Shown: positions 60,749 through 64,000 of the stretch, piece by piece | Position numbering within the stretch: position 1 is the stretch's first letter | How the letters are laid out: each line of letters opens with the position of its first letter | Assembly: GCA_963675135.1 (NCBI GenBank) | Contig: OY776124.1 | Coordinates: 23,372,066 to 23,436,065 of the forward strand | Source: Galeopsis tetrahit | Taxonomy: Eukaryota > Streptophyta > Magnoliopsida > Lamiales > Lamiaceae | DNA: 64,000 nucleotides | Reading direction: 5' to 3' | Program-made: the position numbers and the translations under genes | The notes under the pieces: generated by a model | Database searches by the model: none | What the model saw: only the letters and a program-made list of their open reading frames with translations | Told to the model about the DNA's origin: nothing

Positions 60749-63700
60749 TTGCGGAAAATCACATTCGTTAGTGCTAAAAAAATCTATAGTTTATCCCACT
60801 ATAATGTGGAAGTGCACTTTCTCCGATTCACTCATTCTCTGTTTTTGAAAAGTTTCACTAATTGCAAAAGAGTTAACCATTACCAATTCACATTGGTTCT
60901 AGGGTTGTTGTTTTCTATAACTCGTTTATAGTGCCATTTAACCTCTAATATACCAAAATGAAGTGTTTTGTAGGATTGCTTGGTGACCAAGCAAACTTTA
61001 TGTTTTCTTTATTTTGCGGAAAATCCCATTCGTTAGTGCTCAAAAACTCTATAGTTTTATCCCACTATAATGTGGAAGTGCACTTTCTCCGATTCACTCA
61101 TCCTCTCTTTTTGAAAAGTTTCACTAATTGCAAAAGAGTTAACAATTACCAATTCACATTGGTTCTAGGGTTGTTGTTTTCTATAATAGTGTCATGTAAC
61201 CTCTAAAATACCAAAATGAAGTGTTTTGTAGGATTGCTTGGTGACCAAGCAAACTTTATGTTTTCTTTATTTTGCGGAAAATCGCATTCGTTAGTGCTAA
61301 AAAACTCTATAGTTTATCCCACTATAATGTGGAAGTGCACTTTCTCCGATTCATACATTCTCTCTTTTTGAAAAGTTTCACTAATTGCAACAAAGTTAAC
61401 CATTACCAATTAACATTGGCTCTAGGGTTGTTGTTTTCTATAACTCGTTTATAGTGCCATTTAACCTCTAAAATACCAAAATGAAGTGTTTTGTAGGATT
61501 GCTTGGTGACCAAGCAAACTTTATGTTTTCTTTATTTTGCGAAAAATCACATTCGTTAGTGCTAAAAAACTCTATAGTTTATCCCACTATACTGTGGACG
61601 TGCACTTTCTCCGATTCACTCATCCTCTCTTTTTGAAAAGTTTCACTAATTGCAAAAGAGTTAACCATTACCAATTCACATTGGTTCTAGGGTTGTTGTT
61701 TTCTATAATAGTGCCATTTAAACTCTAAAATACCAAAATGAAGTGTTTTGTAGGATTGCTTGGTGACCAAGCAAACTTTATGTTTTCTTTATTTTGCGAA
61801 AAATCGCATTCGTCAGTGCTAAAAAACTCTATAGTTTAACCCACTATAATGTGGAAGTGCACTTTCATCGATTCACTCATTCTCTGTTTTTGAAAAGTTT
61901 CACTAAGTTCAAAAGAGTTAACCATTACCAATTCACATTGGTTCTAGGGTTGTTGTTTTCTATAACTCGGTTATAGTGCCATTTAACCTCTAATATACCA
62001 AAATGAAGTGTTTTGTAGGATTGCTTGGTGACCAAGAAAACTTTATGTTTTCTTTATTTTGCGGAAAATCACATTCGTCAGTGCTCAAAAACTCTATAGT
62101 TTTATCCCACTATAATGTGGACGTGCACTTTCTCCGATTCACTCATCCTCTCTTTTTGAAAAGTTTCACTTATTGCAAAAGAGTTAACCATTACCAATTC
62201 ACATTGGTTCTAGGGTTGTTGTTTTCTATAATAGTGCCATTTAACCTCTAAAATACCAAAATGAAGTGTTTTGTAGGATTGCTTGGTGACCAAGCAAACT
62301 TTATATTTTCTTTATTTTGCGGAAAATCACATTCGTTAGTGCTAAAAAAATCTATAGTTTATCCCACTATAATGTGGAAGTGCACTTTCTCCGATTCACT
62401 CATTCTCTGTTTTTGAAAAGTTTCACTAATTGCAAAAGAGTTAACCATTACCAATTCACATTAGTTCTAGGGTTGTTGTTTTCTATAATAGTGTCATTTA
62501 ACCTCTAAAATACCAAAATGAAGTGTTTTGTAGGATTGCTTGGTGACCAAGCAAACTTTATGTTTTCTTTATTTTGCGGAAAATCACATTCGTTAGTGCT
62601 CAAAAACTCTATAGTTTTATCCCACTATAATGTGGACGTGCACTTTCTCCGATTCACTCATCCTCTCTTTTTGAAAAGTTTCACTAATTGCAAAAGAGTT
62701 AACCATTAACAATTCACATTGGTTCTAGGGTTGTTGTTTTCTATAATAGTGCCATTTAACCTCTAAAATACCAAAATGAAGTGTTTTGTAGGATTGCTTG
62801 GTGACCAAGCAAACTTTATGTTTTCTTTATTTTGCGAAAAATCGCATTCGTCAGTGCTCAAAAACTCTATAGTTTAACCCAGTATAATGTGGAAGTGCAC
62901 TTTCATCGATTCACTCATTCTCTGTTTTTGAAAAGTTTCACTAAGTTCAAAAGAGTTAACCATTACCAATTCACATTGGTTCTAGGGTTGTTGTTTTCTA
63001 TAACTCGGTTATAGTGCCATTTAACCTCTAATATACCAAAATGAAGTGTTTTGTAGGATTGCTTGGTGACCAAGCAAACTTTATGTTTTCTTTATTTTGC
63101 GGAAAATCACATTCGTTAGTGCTCAAAAACTCTATAGTTTTATCCCACTATAATGTGGACGTGCACTTTCTCCGATTCACTCATCCTCTCTTTTTGAAAA
63201 GTTTCACTTATTGCAAAAGAGTTAACCATTACCAATTCACATTGGTTCTAGGGTTGTTGTTTTCTATAATAGTGCCATTTAACCTCTAAAATACCAAAAT
63301 GAAGTGTTTTGTAGGATTGCTTGGTGACCAAGCAAACTTTATGTTTTCTTTATTTTGCGGAAAATCACATTCGTTAGTGCTATAAAACTCTATAGTTTAA
63401 TCCCACTATAATGTGGAAGTGCACTTTCTCCGATTCACACATTCTCTCTTTTTGAAAAGTTTCACTAACTACAAAAGAGTTAACCATTACCAATTCACAT
63501 TGGTTCTAGGGTTGTTGTTTTCTATAACTCGTTTATAGTGCCATTTAACCTCTAATATACCAAAATGAAGTGTTTTGTAGGATTTCTTGGTGACCAAGAA
63601 ACTTTATGTTTTCTTTATTTTGCGGAAAATCACATTCGTTAGTGCTCAAAAACTCTAGTTTATCCCACTATAATGTGGAAGTGCACTTTCTCCGATTCAC

Positions 63701-64000
63701 TCATCCTCTCTTTTTGAAAAGTTTCACTAATTGCAAAAGAGTTAATCATTACCAATTCACATTGGTTCTAGGGTTGTTGTTTTCTATAACTCGTTTATAG
63801 TGTCATTTAACCTCAAAAATACCAAAATGAAGTGTTTTGTAGGATTGCTTGGTGACCAAGAAAACTTTATGTTTTCTTTATTTTGCGGAAAATCACATTC
63901 GTTAGTGCTAAAAAATCTATAGTTTATCCCACTATAATGTGGAAGTGCACTTTCTACGATTCACTCATCCTCTCTTTTTGAAAAGTTTCACTAATTGCAA
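60749..64000 (+). repeat. Block repeated at 5216 bp (20 monomers), copy 2
   Basis: This is the partner of 55533-58784 and is cut by the window end. Private changes include TTTAAACTCTAAAATACC near 61726 and ACCAAGAAAAC near 62032. Confidence 0.8.

Larger units (their letters stand above)
28674..64000 (+). repeat. Satellite array 2, continuation of the same family
   Basis: This is the same satellite, orientation and phase as upstream of the retrotransposon. It begins inside the monomer split by the insertion and runs off the window end. From the first motif at 28902 to the last at 63827 there are about 134 units averaging about 260 bp. The array contains monomer classes I did not see in array 1. 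One class has GCAACAAAG followed by AATTAACATTGGCTC (first at about 35066-35102). Another has GGATTTCTTGGTGACCAAGAAAC (nine copies). A third has ACTGTGG in place of AATGTGG. Long near-identical blocks indicate recent local amplification. No other transposable element, solo LTR or gene was seen in these 35 kb. Confidence 0.97.

Noticed and set aside
28686..63800. The same small frames in array 2
   Set aside because: Same reasons as for array 1. Nothing suggests translation, and several monomers have the frame closed by point changes without further decay.
1..64000. CRISPR-like array because of regular repeats
   Set aside because: The whole unit is repeated with no unique spacers and the period is about 260 bp. 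This is a eukaryotic satellite.

Overview
This window looks like nuclear DNA of a flowering plant, probably a eudicot and probably centromeric, pericentromeric or other heterochromatin. About 51 kb of it is one tandem satellite family. The rest is a single complete Ty1/copia LTR retrotransposon of the Sirevirus type inserted into the satellite. There is no evidence of bacterial, organellar or host protein-coding genes. I cannot name the species from sequence alone.

Layout. Positions 1-15456 are satellite array 1, about 59 full head-to-tail monomers of about 260 bp (256-265 bp). Positions 15457-28673 are the retrotransposon on the minus strand (13,217 bp). Positions 28674-64000 are satellite array 2, about 134 more monomers in the same orientation and phase. 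The satellite continues across the insertion: removing the element and one copy of the 5-bp target duplication (CAAGC) restores an ordinary monomer. All short plus-strand reading frames in the arrays are by-products of the repeat.

Retrotransposon. Reading the minus strand 5' to 3': 5' LTR (28673-27246, 1428 bp), a 2-nt spacer, a primer binding site of the initiator-Met tRNA type, a short leader, and gag-protease-integrase-reverse transcriptase-RNase H in one frame (27117-22576). That frame is broken by one TGA in the integrase zinc-binding region. A 1.8-kb spacer follows, then a 1224-residue third reading frame (20783-17109) in the position of the Sirevirus 'env-like' gene, a polypurine tract, and the 3' LTR (16884-15457). 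I found one mismatch between the LTRs (16760 versus 28549), so the insertion is very young.

Satellite organisation. Each monomer carries several short inverted repeats, the strongest a 19-nt dyad (9-1-9). Variant monomers recur in blocks whose spacings are whole numbers of monomers (3, 5, 6, 7, 9, 10, 15, 19, 20 and 22), as expected from repeated unequal exchange. The result is irregular, overlapping higher-order repeats rather than one fixed unit. A derived monomer class, seen only in array 2, carries two changes that together restore the 19-nt dyad with a different sequence.

Limits. No alignment or search was run. Block boundaries inside the arrays are approximate, usually within tens of bases. 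Monomer counts come from spacing of the recurrent ATGAAGTG motif.
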